Positions 35,202 to 47,754 of a stretch of DNA of 64,000 bases are shown here, in pieces. The stretch spans positions 67,260,501 to 67,324,500 of the forward strand of contig CM077599.1 of the NCBI GenBank assembly GCA_039654915.1. The letters are read 5' to 3'. Both the position numbers and the translations under genes were made by a program. The notes below the pieces were generated by a model. That model made no database searches and was not told the origin of the DNA. It saw only the letters and a list, made by a program, of their open reading frames with translations. The DNA is from Aquilaria yunnanensis. Its lineage: Eukaryota > Streptophyta > Magnoliopsida > Malvales > Thymelaeaceae. How positions within the stretch are numbered: position 1 is the first letter of the stretch; every line of letters begins with the position of its first letter.

Positions 35202-37061
35202 TGTAAACTAGAATAAATCTAGGAAAATAACTCACAAATAACTAGAAAAAAGTCCAAATAGAAAATAAATTCTATTAGACTAACATACAAATATACAATA
35301 CTTGGTTGGACTACCAAACCATCTAAGCAGAAATCATGGATAATGACTCAAACAGATGAAAAAAATAAAATGACACCATTATCCAATCCATTATTGAAAA
35401 TGCCTCGCCCACCCATTCACTACTTTTCACACTCCGCTTAATCCACTAAAACCAAATGGATCACACAGATATGTTTTTTGTAGAGCGTCAAATGAAATAG
35501 ATAATGTTTCTGCTAATGGTGAATTTTATGAAAGATGAGGAAGAAGAAGAAATGGTGAAGAAAAAAGATTATGGTGATTGATCGAGGTGGAAAAATGATA
35601 ATAAATCAAACAACGAGGCTTGGATTGGCATCCATACAGGGTGGAGCCATGGAGGCACAAAGAAGAGAGAGAAAAAAAAACGATGTAGAGAAAACACTTT
35701 ATCAACTATATGCTACATGATTATTTTATAAATGTTTAATCTTATTTCATAAGCATATAATTTTATTTTATAAATGTCTAATTGAAAAAAAAAAGTGAAA
35801 GTACATATACTGGGTATACATGTATGCATGCCTATCTAGATACTTATCAATTTTAAGGCCTTAAGACCGCTATTTTCTTTTTCATTAGAGTTCAATTACT
35901 TTCCCCATGTGTGATTGAAATCTAGAAGATTGGACCTTGCCGAACATCTCATTTGGGAGCTCAGAATGATTGATCATGGACTATAATTTCATTTGGGAGC
36001 GATGCTTAAGTTTGGCATTCTAAACTTGGGATAATTGACGGATATAGCTAAGACAACTTCTCCCAACATCCAACATTAAAACTATTGAATAGTTTTTCTA
36101 TATTTATCTTGATCTGAGCCTACAAAGTTGTATGCGCGCGTGTGTATATATGTGGGTGTACTTGTGTAATAGATGGAAAAAAATAAAACCATATCAAAAG
36201 ACCCTGGGAGCAAAGTATAAGAGTTTTGCAATTACTAAAAATGTACTTCCTTCATTCAACCAATATGCTTCATTTGTTTTAACACCAAAAAAAAAATTGA
36301 AAAAAATTTGAATGTTATTTTCACTTTACTTTTATCTTTGTACATGAAAGTTAAAAATTTTTTTTAAAAATGGGTATTCTAACAATAACTTGAATAGTAG
36401 TATGGTAAAATGAGTTACTACACTAAATATGGAAAATGTTGTAAAGAACTAAAGATTTGGGATAGCTCAAAAAATAAAATGGAGGAAGATTGGTGGGGTG
36501 AAATGAGTATTATCAATTTTTAAATCTATTATCCTTTATTAGAATATGAAATTTTAAGAAACTCAAAAAATACTTTTTAAATATATTTTTAGCAAAATGT
36601 AGGTATTTTTAGTTAACTTTTCTAGAAATTTTTAAATTTTGAGTAAAAACTTTAATCCCTCAAGAAGAAAATATTATTTAAATGAGTATTAGGCATATGT
36701 AATATTAATTTTCTAATGACAGTAGTTCAAAAAAATTAAAAATGAAAAAAAAAAGTAAAATTTTATAAACATGAGGCAAAGTGAGTATAATATTGGGGGG
36801 TAGATCAATAAAAATCATTTTGGTGTGGAAGGGGCGGCAAAGCGCAAGGAAGAGGCCCTCCATGCATTAAAATCATGAAGTAACATTTCCTTAGACTCTT
36901 GTGAATCCTCCAAAGAAGGGCCAATGTCTACGTTATATCCGTGCACGAAACCAACATAATCGTTGTACGAACATAAATTATTATCGCTAGTAATTAGCTG
37001 TTTACCGAATTTGATGGTTGAATTAATTCTAAGTAGGTGTTTGTGGTCACAGCCATATTAG
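35202..37061. other. AT-rich intergenic DNA with a possible old MITE
   Basis: 36246-36488 may be a decayed Stowaway-like MITE (ACTTCCTTCATTCAACC at the left, AAATGGAGGAAG at the right, internal GGGATAGCTCAA as in the 55.1 kb copy). Nothing else is recognised. Confidence 0.4.
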
Positions 37062-37258
37062 TAGGGCTGGAACTAAAGGGAGATTAGTAGAGGCCTCGCT
37101 CCTCTAAAATTATAAAATATTTATAATTTTTTTTAAAATTTAAAGACAAATGTATTTGGGTCTCTCCTTAAAATTAATCTAATTCTCTTGTAAGAATTAT
37201 AATTCATGATAAAATTTATTTTGACATCTCATTTATAAAAAATCTATGTTCGCCCCTG
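37062..37258. mobile_element. hAT-type MITE, decayed
   Basis: Left end TAGGGCTGGAAC, right end CGCCCCTG (inverse CAGGGGCG). It is flanked by CATATTAG and GTTATTAG, matching at 6 of 8 bases, the TSD length of hAT elements. It resembles the clearer copies at 58139 and 56763. Confidence 0.55.
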
Positions 37259-37509
37259 GTTATTAGTTGCCACGATTAGTCTACATAATTGGTCTCTAAA
37301 GTTGAATTAGGAAGTCAAGTTTCAATTGAGTTGCTAATTACATATGTTTTGTCCTCTTATATTCTAACTAAGTTTCAATAATCTATTAAAAACAAAACTA
37401 ACTTTCAATAATTGCATACTTAAACAGTCATGTCTTGCTCTTATTTCCTAAGTATTTAAAGTTGCTGGCGTGTGCTAAAGAGGTCTTGGCCTAAGTTAGT
37501 TAAGAGGAA

Positions 37510-37806
37510 GAGCAACTCTTTAACTTTAATTCAACTTAATTAAAAATAATTTTTTTTAACCTGAAATAAATTTCATTTGAAACGTAATATTATGAAAGTT
37601 CAATAATCTATTCAAATTCAATTTTTTATGAATTTTTTACATTAAAAATTTATAAAAATTTAATAACATTATGAAAGTTTTACTTTTTATGGATTATTTG
37701 CTAAGTAACATTGGCTTTCAAATGAAATTTGATTATAGACAAAAAATATAAAAATAAAAATAAACCATTTTGGACTAAGTTAATTTAAGTTAAAATAAAT
37801 TTGCTC
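37510..37806. mobile_element. AT-rich TIR element, family A copy 1
   Basis: Ends GAGCAACTCTTTAACTTTAA and, inverted, GAGCAAATTTATTTTAACTT. About 300 bp, no coding. A second copy is at 62614-62940. Confidence 0.55.
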
Positions 37807-38262
37807 TAACACGCCAAAACTTATAGATCTTAGATTTAAGTCTGATCACTATTTTGTAAGTATTAATCTCGTCATTTTTAGAGTTTGCATTTAGGCTTCT
37901 GTGGCGGAGTTGAAGTAAAGAGCCGCTATTACAATTAGGTTTTCAATTTTTTTTTTTTTTAGGTTTCCTTGAAATTAATTTTTTTTAGATATTATTTAAA
38001 TTTTAATATTTTATTTATCAATAATTATTTAGATCATATGTTTTATAAAAAAATTATAAATTTTTTCTTACCTGGCTTTGAAATCAGTAATTTAAAGAAT
38101 TTTTTTTTGGAAAACATATTTTAAAAGTAATTTTTTAGCTTTTTAAGGTGGAAGATATTAATTTAATAACCACTATATAAAAAAATAGCCATAATAATTG
38201 CTTAATAATAATCTCTCTTAAATGCTCACTTAGGTGGACATATATCAGTTTCTTTGTGGTGT
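37772..38262. repeat. Direct duplication, copy 1
   Basis: Colinear with 38838-39335, about 1067 bp apart. It begins near ACTAAGTTAATTTAAGTTAA, continues through GCTCTAACAC and ends after GGTGGACATATATCA. The copies differ by many substitutions and short indels. No coding content. Confidence 0.85.
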
Positions 38263-38837
38263 TTGTTAATGTACTTATTGAATTTATAATATTTGTCTTT
38301 TTTGTTCCTACACTTTTTAAAAATTTGTTCATTTGACACCTTTACTCAACCAAGTGAACCAAAATTATATGTGCATGATGAACATCTAAAATTTTTATTT
38401 ATTTTTTCTGTTCAAAATCCATATTACTGACCCAAGTTGAATTTTTTCCATTTTGAGAAATTTGGTTTAAAGATAAAAACAAAGCAAAAGATTTGTTATG
38501 GGATGAAAAGTAAATCAAATAACGATAAGAATTGGTTTGAAAAGAAAATTAGCTTCAAGATAAAAACAGATTATAAGAATTTTTTAGGAACAACACCTAT
38601 TTATAGATCATGAAATTAACCTATGTACTGTTTTTTTTTTAATTTAGAACCCATAAAAAAACTATAACAATTCAAAGAGATATATCTATGTGTGAACACA
38701 ACCTTTAATTAAAATATGAAACTATGTTTAAACTATTAACTAAAAAAATTTACTTTAAATTAGAAAGATGGAAACTAAATATTAAAATTTGAAATTATTT
38801 TTAAATACATTCTCTTGTAATGATTAGATTACTATTT
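38263..38837. other. AT-rich spacer between duplicated blocks
   Basis: No gene or repeat recognised apart from homopolymer runs. Confidence 0.5.
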
Positions 38838-39335
38838 TAGATTAAGTTGACTTATATTAAAATGAATTAGCTCTAACACACCAAGACTTAGAGAACTTGA
38901 ATTTAAATCTAATCACTGTTTTGTCAGTATTAATCTCATCATTTTAGATTTCACATCTAGGTTTGTTGAAGTAAAAACCTGCTATTACAACTTATTTTCA
39001 ATTTTAAAATTTTTTGGATTTCCTTGAAATTATTTTTAAAAATATTATTTAAATTTAATATTTTATTTATTAATAATTACTTGAATCATATATTTTACAA
39101 AAAATAAATTTTATAAACTTTTTTTCTTACCTAGATTTACAAAACTAGTAAAAGAATATTTGTTTTCTGGAAAAAAAAATTTAAGTAATTGTTTAGATCG
39201 TTAAAGTAGAAGATATTAATTAATACAAAGGTTAAGAAAATAATAACCACTATATATAAAAATAATCACTAATAATTGCTTATCAATAATCTCTCATAAA
39301 TACTCATTTAGGTGGACATATATCAATTTGTTTGT
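38838..39335. repeat. Direct duplication, copy 2
   Basis: See copy 1. Shared blocks include TTTCCTTGAAATTA, GGAAGATATTAAT-like text, AATAACCACTATATA, ATAATTGCTTA and TAATCTCTC. Confidence 0.85.
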
Positions 39336-40420
39336 CATTTTTTTTGTGTGTTCAGAATCAGTAGAAGTGGAGATTGACTATCGTTATCCACCTCAAATTC
39401 TCTCTTCTACTTCAATTGCAAATCCCATGCTAATACCTTTAATCTCAGATTGCAAGTTTCTAATGCAACAACTCAATCTTGCTTAAATTCAGAATGTGTT
39501 CCAAGAGACGAATTGAACTGCGGATCAACTAAATAAGCTCAATCATCCTTTTAATCGTGATATTTTTTTTTTAATCTATGACAACCCCTAATAATCTTGT
39601 AAATGCTTTGAAACATGATTTTGAAGGCATTTGTAAAATAAAAGCGACGCACTACTTGGCTGAGATGGAATAAAGAAGCTAAAGTTTGTACTTAATGTGT
39701 TAGACAGAATATAAACTTAATCCTTATTTTATGGACAAAATTTTATTTTAGTATCTTTCCTTCTATTTTCATCTTGTTACTCAGCACTCATGTTATACAA
39801 ATGCAATAATAATAATAATAATAATAATGAACCAATGATTCAACCAGCTAAATTGATTTGAACCGTGACCATAAAACCTTAGCAGTTTGAAATGCATTCA
39901 CCTTTTAGAACATGGCGTGTAAAACAAAATTGGATTTCAACTTGCTCATCTAACAAGACAGTTACAGAAAGTTTAAAGCAGCTATCATTTTGGAAAGATG
40001 ACGGTTATAAAATCCTTAAAAAAGAAAAATATTAAAACAGCCAAAACATGTATATTAAAAACCTTAATAAATTGTACCTTGTTTTTTTTTTTTTTTTACT
40101 TTTAAGACATTTAATATGACACGAAAATTAAGATGGATGAAGAATTTTGTGTGATATTCTTACTTTCATTATTCACTTTTTGTATGTGAACCAATAAAAG
40201 TAAAAAACTCATATTTAAATGATAGCTTAAATTGTAAAATTTTAAAGTATTTAACAAAATATAAAAATGTTACAAAGACCTACGACAATGAGTAATAATA
40301 ATAAATGTATTTTTTTGCTCACATAAAACACATAAGTACAAGGATTAAAGAGAAAGAAGACTTCGGGCATAACATTCATATACTTAGACCTAATTAAGCT
40401 ACCTACTTTTAGAAATTATA
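39336..40420. other. AT-rich intergenic DNA
   Basis: Contains an AAT microsatellite at 39805-39828 and long T runs near 40083-40097. No gene recognised. Confidence 0.5.
39805..39828. repeat. (AAT)8 microsatellite
   Basis: Uninterrupted trinucleotide run. Confidence 0.9.
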
Positions 40421-41804
40421 TGTAGGGTTTCAGAAGCCAAACAAGCACTACGGAAAGTAATTAAAACTCTCTAAGATCCTAGTGAAATAAAGTAAATCGG
40501 GTGTTCAAAATTTTTACCTAGTCGGCTGAGATCTTTCACCCAATTATTGAGCCAAATCACAAAAACTTGAAGAGTTGATGTGTACAAGCTCTCTATGGTA
40601 TCCACACGAACCTCTCAAGCCACCACGCCTCCACCACATCCTAATAAATGCATTTCTCTTACGTCCGCAGTGCTAGGTTACGTCCTCCAAAGAAGGCAAT
40701 AGGAGAGTGTCACTGGAATTTTTCATAACTCTTCTGATTTTATCCTTCTTAAAAGGCTAGGGTTAAGGTGCAAAAATTCTTACTATATGATGTATATAAA
40801 ATGGTGCCTAACTCCCAAATCTAATGAGTTTCAAAAACCTTAATCCAATTAGGTTTAATTTCAAGCTTAAATGCTTAATAATGGCTCAATCTTTCGGCCA
40901 ATAATTAATCTGAAATTATTATGAAACCAAAACCAAACAATTTGGCCTATGCACTCAATGATCATAAATCACATTTATTATTATAAATAATGAGCGGTAT
41001 CTAGCAACACATCATTGTTGCCCAAGTGACAAAATAGTCCGTAATTTGACTAAACCTCTATGGTGATTATTTGTATATGTCATTATTCCTTTATCCAAGA
41101 TATCAAGACCAAACATGAGATATGGAATGTGTCATTTTCGTATAACCCAATTTATGGTTTTTTGATTCTCGAGTAGACTAACTTAAATTGATGACGTTAA
41201 TATCATATATCAACTCATCCGAGCATGGCCAAGCATTTTTTTAGTCTCATTCTATCAAGAGGCCTAGAGATATCACTCCAATATATAGGACAGAAAAATT
41301 CCATCTTGACCATACAAATCCCTCAGCATGATATATGACTTACCCAATGACTACTTTTATGTTCACTCAGTTACGAGTAACATACAATAGTATCAAGGTA
41401 TGTGACTCACATGTAAGGAACCTTGATGATATCATGGAAAATGACTACATACACCATGATTACTATGAGAAACACTTATGACATTCATAGAATGATCCAG
41501 TAGCGTTCTCTTGATAAGTCAATTCAGTTCACAAGTTTTCTAACTTGTACCCATATGTAGATTACATATATTATATTAGTCTTCACATATGCTAGTTTTT
41601 ATGTATTATTGCAACCGGCTCCACAATAATATTAGACTAGGGACATTTCAGAATATCATTATTCTAGGGTTATAATTATGTTTGATTATGTTACGCATAA
41701 ACAAACAACAAACACAATTATTGGAATGATGCCTTAATAAAATATCACAACTCAATGTGCAAAATACAATCGTCTCATGATTGGCTTTGTGCACAACATT
41801 AACA
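40421..41804 (-). repeat. Solo LTR of the 3.9-12.4 kb Copia family
   Basis: 1384 bp, TGTAGGGTTTCAGAAGCCAA to GCACAACATTAACA. It aligns over its full length with both LTRs of the Copia element but is more diverged from them than they are from each other. No internal region is attached. Flanks TTATA and TTGCA match at 3 of 5 bases, consistent with a mutated TSD. It was probably produced by LTR-LTR recombination of an older insertion. Confidence 0.88.
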
Positions 41805-41856
41805 TTGCACTCTATTGCAATTATTGGAACTTGAACTTTTAATCTTGGGCCTAAAA

Positions 41857-42482
41857 TATATACACCCTAATCAACTGAGTGGGGGTTAGTTATATGTGCT
41901 CACCTTAACATTTTAATTTTGTTCCTCTTTTAACCACAACCTACATTTTGTTCGTAGTGTACCCTAACCTCAATAAAATATTTCATTTTTATCCTTTATT
42001 GGACAGAAGTTATTATTTTTGACAGAAAATGTCACCTCAATCTAGGATTATAAGGGAAAACACTAGTTTTGATTTGACCCTTGAAAACTTTTTTCCTTTG
42101 TCAAAAGAATCTTAAAAATTTTCCATTTGCTCCATTACACCACTCATCTCATGTGGCTCCTTCACCCCATTCATACGACCCCTTTCAACTTAACTCATCC
42201 TACCCATCATTTCCATCATCGTCGACTGCTTCTCTTTCTTCCCCATCACCACCTCCACCACTAGCAACCTCAATTTCTACTTCCACTACTTTTCTCCTAA
42301 TGCATAACCTATGGTTGTGCATGTCCCCAACCTTTACTCTTCTGATGCCTCCTCCAAGAAGAACCCATATCCTTTTAACTGAAAAATTAATCCACCGAAA
42401 AAAACCCATTAGCTGTGAACAACCTAGTGCCACCACTGATGTCAATTCCAAGCTAGGTAATGGAGTTCGCAAACATGGCGAT
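41857..42482. repeat. Tandem copy A of the long-TIR element left part
   Basis: About 626 bp, from TCTAAAATATATxCACCCTA to AACATGGCGA. Copy B begins at 42483, is split by the Gypsy, and ends near 48228 with the same ACATGGCGAT. The Ser/Pro-rich frames on this stretch (42081-42539 and its complement) are low-complexity and have no recognised family. Confidence 0.85.
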
Positions 42483-42946
42483 CTAAAATATATGCACCCT
42501 AATCAATTGAGTGGGGTTAGTTACATATGTTCCCCTTAACTTTTTAATTTTGTTCCTCTTCTAACCTCAACCTACATTTTGTTCATAACGTACCCTAACC
42601 TCAATAAAATGTTTATTTTTGACTCTTTATTGGACAAAAGATATTATGTCTGACAGAAAATGTTACTTTAGTCTAGGATTATAGAGGAAAGCACTAGTTT
42701 TGATTTGACCTCTAAAAACTTTTTCCTTTGTCAAAAAAATCTTAAAATTTTCCATTTGTTCCATTACACCACTCATCTCATGCGACTCTCTCACCCCATT
42801 CATACAACCTCAACTCAACCCATCCCACCCATCTTCTTCATTACCATCGACTACTTCTCCTTCTTCCCCATCACCACCACCACCAACAACAACCTCAATT
42901 TCTACTCCCACTACCTTCTTTCTAACACACAAACTGTGGACGCGCA
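42483..42946. repeat. Tandem copy B, first part
   Basis: Homologous to 41857-42320. It is cut at 42946 by the Gypsy LTR at the position equivalent to GTGCA|TGTCC in copy A. Confidence 0.85.
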
Positions 42947-43230
42947 TGTTTCATGTGCAAGCTGACATGGATTTCACCAGGCGCCACCATGGATGTGTGC
43001 ATGGGAAGAAGGCTAGCTGGTCATGAATTTTTCTAGAAAGTTTATCATTTATATTAGTTATGGTTCATCATCTTTTAGTGGCATATTCTGATGTATTTAA
43101 AAGGATCCTTTAACCTGAATGAATCAGAGAAAAATTATTCCCATTTTTTGTTTTCTTCCTCCAATTTCTTCATTCGTTTCCCTTAGCTTTCGAAACCAAC
43201 TTTCGTTGGGTTTCCTAAGCTAAGCTATCA
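42947..43230 (+). repeat. 5' LTR of chromovirus-like Gypsy
   Basis: TGTTTCATGTGCAAGC to AGCTAAGCTATCA. Matches 47755-48050. Confidence 0.92.
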
Positions 43231-43231
43231 G

Positions 43232-43243
43232 TGGTATTAGAGC
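43232..43243 (+). other. Primer-binding site of chromovirus-like Gypsy
   Basis: TGGTATTAGAGC, one base after the LTR edge; it differs at one position from the initiator-Met tRNA site. Confidence 0.85.
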
Positions 43244-43258
43244 AATATTACTGGCTCT

Positions 43259-44270
43259 ATGGCTGATGGTACTCACTCTCAAAACTAGCACAAAACGGTC
43301 GAGGAGTTCATGAAAGGCTCAAATAAGCAATCAGAGTGGACGAACAAAGACATCACCGCTCTTTAGGAGATGATCACAGGACTAGTGATCTTTCTTCCTC
43401 CTCCAACATGCTCGGCCAATAACGGGAGTACGATTTGGAGCTCCTAAAAACTGGTCACGACCACTAACAGAGGTGGTGGAGACTGTTTTAACCTGGCCCA
43501 TCTTACACAAATTGACTTCCCCCATTTTAGCTCCTCGGATGTTGATGATTGGATCTTTTGTTATGATCAGTTTTTCATAGTGGACAATGTAGCTGATGGA
43601 GTAAAGGTGATTCACCTGGAGGGAGATACTTTACACTGGCATCAAGGATTCATGCGTGGAAAAGCTGCAGGGATCCTAATCACTTGGCAAGAATACATTT
43701 CTGCTCTCAAGGATTCATGCGTGGAAAAGCTGCAGGGATCCTAATCACTTGGCAAGAATACATTTCTGCTCTGAGGGATCATTTTGGCCCAACTTATGTA
43801 GATACCATTGGAGACCTTAAAAATCTAAAGTAGAGGAACACAGTGGCCGAGTATCAAAGGTAGTTTGATGCACTCCTTAACAAGGTAGAACACCCCCTTA
43901 TGAGGACTTAGTCATTAGCATACTTCTTGCTGGGTTGCAACCTAATATACAATTACTAGTATGATTTTTGCTACCACACACATTGGTACAAGCTAGAGGG
44001 TTAGCCGAGCTACAAGAAATGGTTAACCTAACTAGGGGGTGTGAAATCTAGACAAAGGGAAAGGTGTACTACTAATACCACCTAGACTTGGCTTATTGAC
44101 GCCACCATCTAAATTGGCCTTACCACCAGCCCTTGCTTCGAAGCCACTTGGAAGGGGGTTAGAAAGCTTGCAGAAAAAGAAATAAACAAAAAGAGGGTAA
44201 GAAATGAATGTTTTTGGTGCAACAAATAGCTCACCCCAGGCCATCGATGCAAATGCAGCCCACTCCACAA
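43259..44270 (+). pseudogene. Gypsy gag, decayed
   Basis: The ATG at 43259 is followed by MADGTHSQN and a stop at codon 10. Further on, VDDWIFCYDQFFIVDNVADG, VIHLEGDTLHWHQGFMRGKA and LRDHFGPTYVDTIGDLKNL show the core gag domain. NTVAEYQR and a protein-like tail follow (PSLGG/K-rich, near 44040-44270). A 65-bp exact tandem duplication at 43643-43772 shifts the frame. Confidence 0.82.
43643..43772. repeat. 65-bp perfect tandem duplication in Gypsy gag
   Basis: 43643-43707 and 43708-43772 are identical (CAAGGATTCATGCGTGGAAA ... TTTCTGCTCT). As 65 is not a multiple of three, it breaks the reading frame. Confidence 0.95.
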
Positions 44271-44379
44271 GATAGAGGTGGTTTTTTTAGGATGAAGAAG
44301 TCTTTTGGGACATGGAGCCGATTGAGAAGGAAGAAGAGATTCCACTTCTCATTTCTTTGAATGAAGTATCAAGGGCTGT

Positions 44380-44840
44380 TGGCTACAACACCATGCATGT
44401 AATTAGTATAATCAATGGCAAACCTATCTATATCAGTATTGACCCGAGAAGTACTCATGTCTTTCTTAACACATAAGTCACCAAAAGACTAGGATGTAGC
44501 ATGGAGGCCATTAATTCCATAGGAATCATGATTGTAGATGGGACAATCCTTAAGACAGCAGCTTTTTGTCCCAACTTGAAGTGGTCCATGTGTGATGTAG
44601 AATTTTAGATGGATGCATTATTAATACCCTTGGGTGGCTACGAAATGATACTTGGGATTCATTGGCTCAAAACTCTAAGGGACATTTGTTGGAACTTTGA
44701 AGAGCTTAAAATGTATTTTAACTATTACAATAGGCGAGTGACCTTGAAAGGGTCACAAGACACAACACTTAGGTATAGTCCCAAAAAGAAAACTCACAAA
44801 CTTATGGAACAAGTTATAACATGCCCTGGGGGATAGGCTT
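44380..44840 (+). pseudogene. Gypsy protease region, active site changed
   Basis: The frame reads INGKPIYISIDPRSTHVFLN, where the family has Asp-Ser-Gly; Gly is replaced by Arg. Then MDALLIPLGGYEMILGIHWL and LRDICWNFEELKM follow, typical of the segment before the RT. A stop splits the two parts. Confidence 0.8.
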
Positions 44841-44849
44841 TTGCTTTAC

Positions 44850-45560
44850 AATTAGTGGGAAAACTGGAAGCTGAAGAATTGAAATTTGTGTGGATAGGGC
44901 TATAACACCTAAAATGAAAGAGCTTTTGGTAAAGTTTGATGGATTGTTTGAGAAACCTATACCCTTCCACCACACTGAGTATATGATCATCAGATTAATT
45001 TCAAGGCAGGAACTAAGCCAATTAATGTAAGACCTTATCACTATCCTTCTGTCCAAAATGATGTTATTGAAAACTTGGTGGCTGAAATGCTAAAGTCTGG
45101 GGTTATTTGAAATAGCACTAGCCCTTTTTCATCACCTATAGTGCTAGTAAGGAAGAAGGACCACTCGTCGAGGCTTTGCATTGATTATCAGGAACTAAAT
45201 AAGGCCACTATGAAAGATAAATTCCCTATACCAGTCATTGAGGAGTTGCTAGATGAATTACATGGGGCAAAATATTTCATTAAGCTTGACTTAAGATCAG
45301 GATATCATCAGATAGGCATGAGGGATGAAGACATTTCCAAAATGGCATTCTATACTCACCAGTGGCACTTCAAATTCTTAGTTATGCCATTTGGTTTAAC
45401 AAATAACCCTTTTACCTTCCAAGAACTAATGAATGATATATTTGGCCTATATTTGAAGAAATTTATGCTAGTCTTTTTTTATGATATTTTTATTTATAGT
45501 CGAAGTGAGGACAACCACCTTAAACATATGCAGCTGGTATTAGAGGTCCTCTAGAAGCAT
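44850..45560 (+). pseudogene. Gypsy reverse transcriptase, decayed
   Basis: From 45141: [80 protein letters not shown]. The catalytic box is FFYDIFIYS; the first of the paired Asp residues is replaced by Tyr, so activity is lost. The entry part before 45141 is separated by stops. Confidence 0.92.
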
Positions 45561-45589
45561 TCATTGTCCGTAAAGAAGAGCAAATGCAA

Positions 45590-46330
45590 CTTTGGCTAGA
45601 CCTTTATTGAATATTTGGGTTATATTATCAGCCACCAAGAGGTAGCCACCAACCCCCAAAAAAATAAAAAGCATCCTTCAATGCCCAACCCCTCAAACCA
45701 TTACAGAACTAATAGGGTTCCTGGGCTTGGCAGGGTATTACCACTGATTTATCCAACATCATGGCATGTTAAGTTACCCCCCTTAACTCAGTTACTAAAA
45801 AAGAATATCTTTGCCTGGATGAAGGAAGCTGCTATGGCATTTGAGAAGTTAAAATGGGCTTCAGTTTTTGCCCCTGTTTTGGCTTTTCTTGACTTCTAAG
45901 AAATCTTTATTATCAAGGCTGATGCAAGTAAGGAGGGAATAAGGGCTATACTCCAATAGAAGAGCCACCTTATTGCTTATTTAAGCAAGCAAGACTCTGT
46001 ACTCCAGACATCAGGTATTGTTAGCCTATAAAAGAGAATTCCTAGCCATCATCATGGTAATGGAGAGGTGGCGGCCATATTTGTTAAGAAGGCATTTAGT
46101 GATAAAGATAGACTAGAGGAGCCTCAAATATCTTATGAAGCAAAGGATACTCATCCCATTACAACAAAAGTTGGTGGTGAAGTTAATGCCCTATGACTAC
46201 GAGGTTCATTACAAAAGGGGAAAAGAAAACCAAGTTGTAGATGTTTTTTCACGAGTTGCTCATAGTGACCTAACTTGCATGGCTATCACAATTACTATGA
46301 CATCACTCTTGGAAAAGATTTAATAAAGTT
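45590..46330 (+). pseudogene. Gypsy RNase H, decayed
   Basis: Fragments include YIISHQEVATNP, LIKNIFAWMKEAAMAFEKLK-like text, IFIIKADASKEGIRA-like text near 45905 and DYEVHYKRGKENQVVDVFSR at 46195-46255. Frameshifts separate them. Confidence 0.78.
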
Positions 46331-46349
46331 GACAATCAAACCCAACTTT

Positions 46350-47470
46350 ATAGTAGCTGATTCAGGAGTTGGGATAGGATGTCGACACCCACCCCAAGTA
46401 TTCTTTTGAAAATGGCATCTTGAAAAGGAAGGATAAACTGGTGGTAGGCACCAACTTTTAGCTATGTCTGAAGATAGAAAGGTTGATACATGAAAGGCCA
46501 GTTGGAGGTCACTCTGGGGTAGATGCTACTACTAAAAAGTTAAAACATTGGTGTTATTGGCAAGGGCTTAGTAAGGACTTGAGGAATTTTATCTGGAATT
46601 ATGAGATATATCAGAAGTATAAAACTGAGAACGTGGCATGCCTAGGGTTATTGTAACCCATTCCTCTCCTTGAAACTATTTGGTCAGACATATCCATAGA
46701 CTTTGTGGAAGGTTTACCAAAGGTTCGTGGTGAAGATGTGGTTTTGGTTGTCGTGGATCGACTTAGTAAGTACGCCCATTTCATTCCCCTTTCGCACCCT
46801 TACACTGCGGCAGTGGTGGCCAAGGATTTCATGGATCACATTTATAACCTCTATGGTATGCCAAATTCAATTATTAGTGATCGGGATCCTACTTTCCTCG
46901 GTACATTTTGGCAAGAAATATTCAAAAGACAAGGCGTTGAGCTCCGGATGGCATTTGTATATCATCCCCAGTCAAATGGTCAAACAGAAGTTGTAAATAA
47001 GTGTTTGGAGTCTTATTTCCGATGCATGATCATAGTCAACTAGAGAGATTGGGTGGATTGGCTTCCCCTGGCTGAATGGTAGTATAACACCAACTGTCAT
47101 TCGACCATGCAACTTAGTCCGTATAAGGTCCTCTATGGTCAGGAGCCTCTGATTCATGTTCCTTACATACCAAGGGATTCGGTGGTAGAATCTGTTGATC
47201 GTAGCTTTTGTGTTAGGGAAGGAATGCTAAGGAAGCTTAAGCAACACCCTCAGATGTCTCAGCAACATATGAAGCATCAAGTTGATAAACGACGATCAGA
47301 TAAGGAGTTCTCCATGGGGGATTGGGTTTATCTTAAGTTACAGAAGCACAAGCATATCTCACTTAACCAAATTGCAAGCCAAAAACTCAGGGTTAAGTAT
47401 TGTAGACCTTTCTAGATTATCGAAAAGATTGGTAAGGTCGATTATAAGCTGCAGCTACCTCCATAAGCTT
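46350..47470 (+). pseudogene. Gypsy integrase, decayed
   Basis: Zinc-binding part near 46490-46640 (GGHSGVDATTKKLK, one Cys replaced by Tyr). Catalytic core at 46705-47043: VEGLPKVRGEDVVLVVVDRL, SKYAHFIPLSHPYTAAVVAK, IISDRDPTFLGTFWQEIF and YHPQSNGQTEVVN, with all three acidic residues kept. A stop follows at 47041. GDWVYLKLQKHKHISL near 47320 is the C-terminal GPY/F-side part. Confidence 0.9.
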
Positions 47471-47599
47471 GTGTTCATAATGTGTTCCATGTGTTCTTTC
47501 TTGAAGAAAAAGATTATTTTTGCTCCTGTGATTACCACACTACCTAATTTTGAGGAGGAGATTCACAAGATTTCCTTAGCTACCCTAGACAGAAAGATA

Positions 47600-47725
47600 C
47601 ATAAAAAGAGGAAACCAAGCTAGACCCAAGGTACTGGTGCATTGGTCTCATTCCAATTTAGAGGACATGACTTGGGAAGACTATGATAGCCTTATCTTTC
47701 GATTCCCAAGTTTCCAGGACTCTTG
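47600..47725 (+). pseudogene. Chromodomain-like C-terminus of the Gypsy polyprotein
   Basis: From 47620 the frame reads ARPKVLVHW, then SNLEDMTWEDYDSLIFRFPS, and a stop at 47725. W-E-D spacing and the position after the integrase resemble the type II chromodomain of plant chromoviruses, which directs insertion to chromatin marks. The aromatic cage at the N-terminal side is not visible. Confidence 0.6.
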
Positions 47726-47754
47726 AGGGCAAGAGTCATGTAAGAAGGATGGCT

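Noticed and set aside
42081..42539. 152-residue + strand frame rich in Ser and Pro
   Set aside because: It is low-complexity, lies inside a tandem-duplicated part of a long-TIR element, has an equally long frame on the complement and matches no family known to me.
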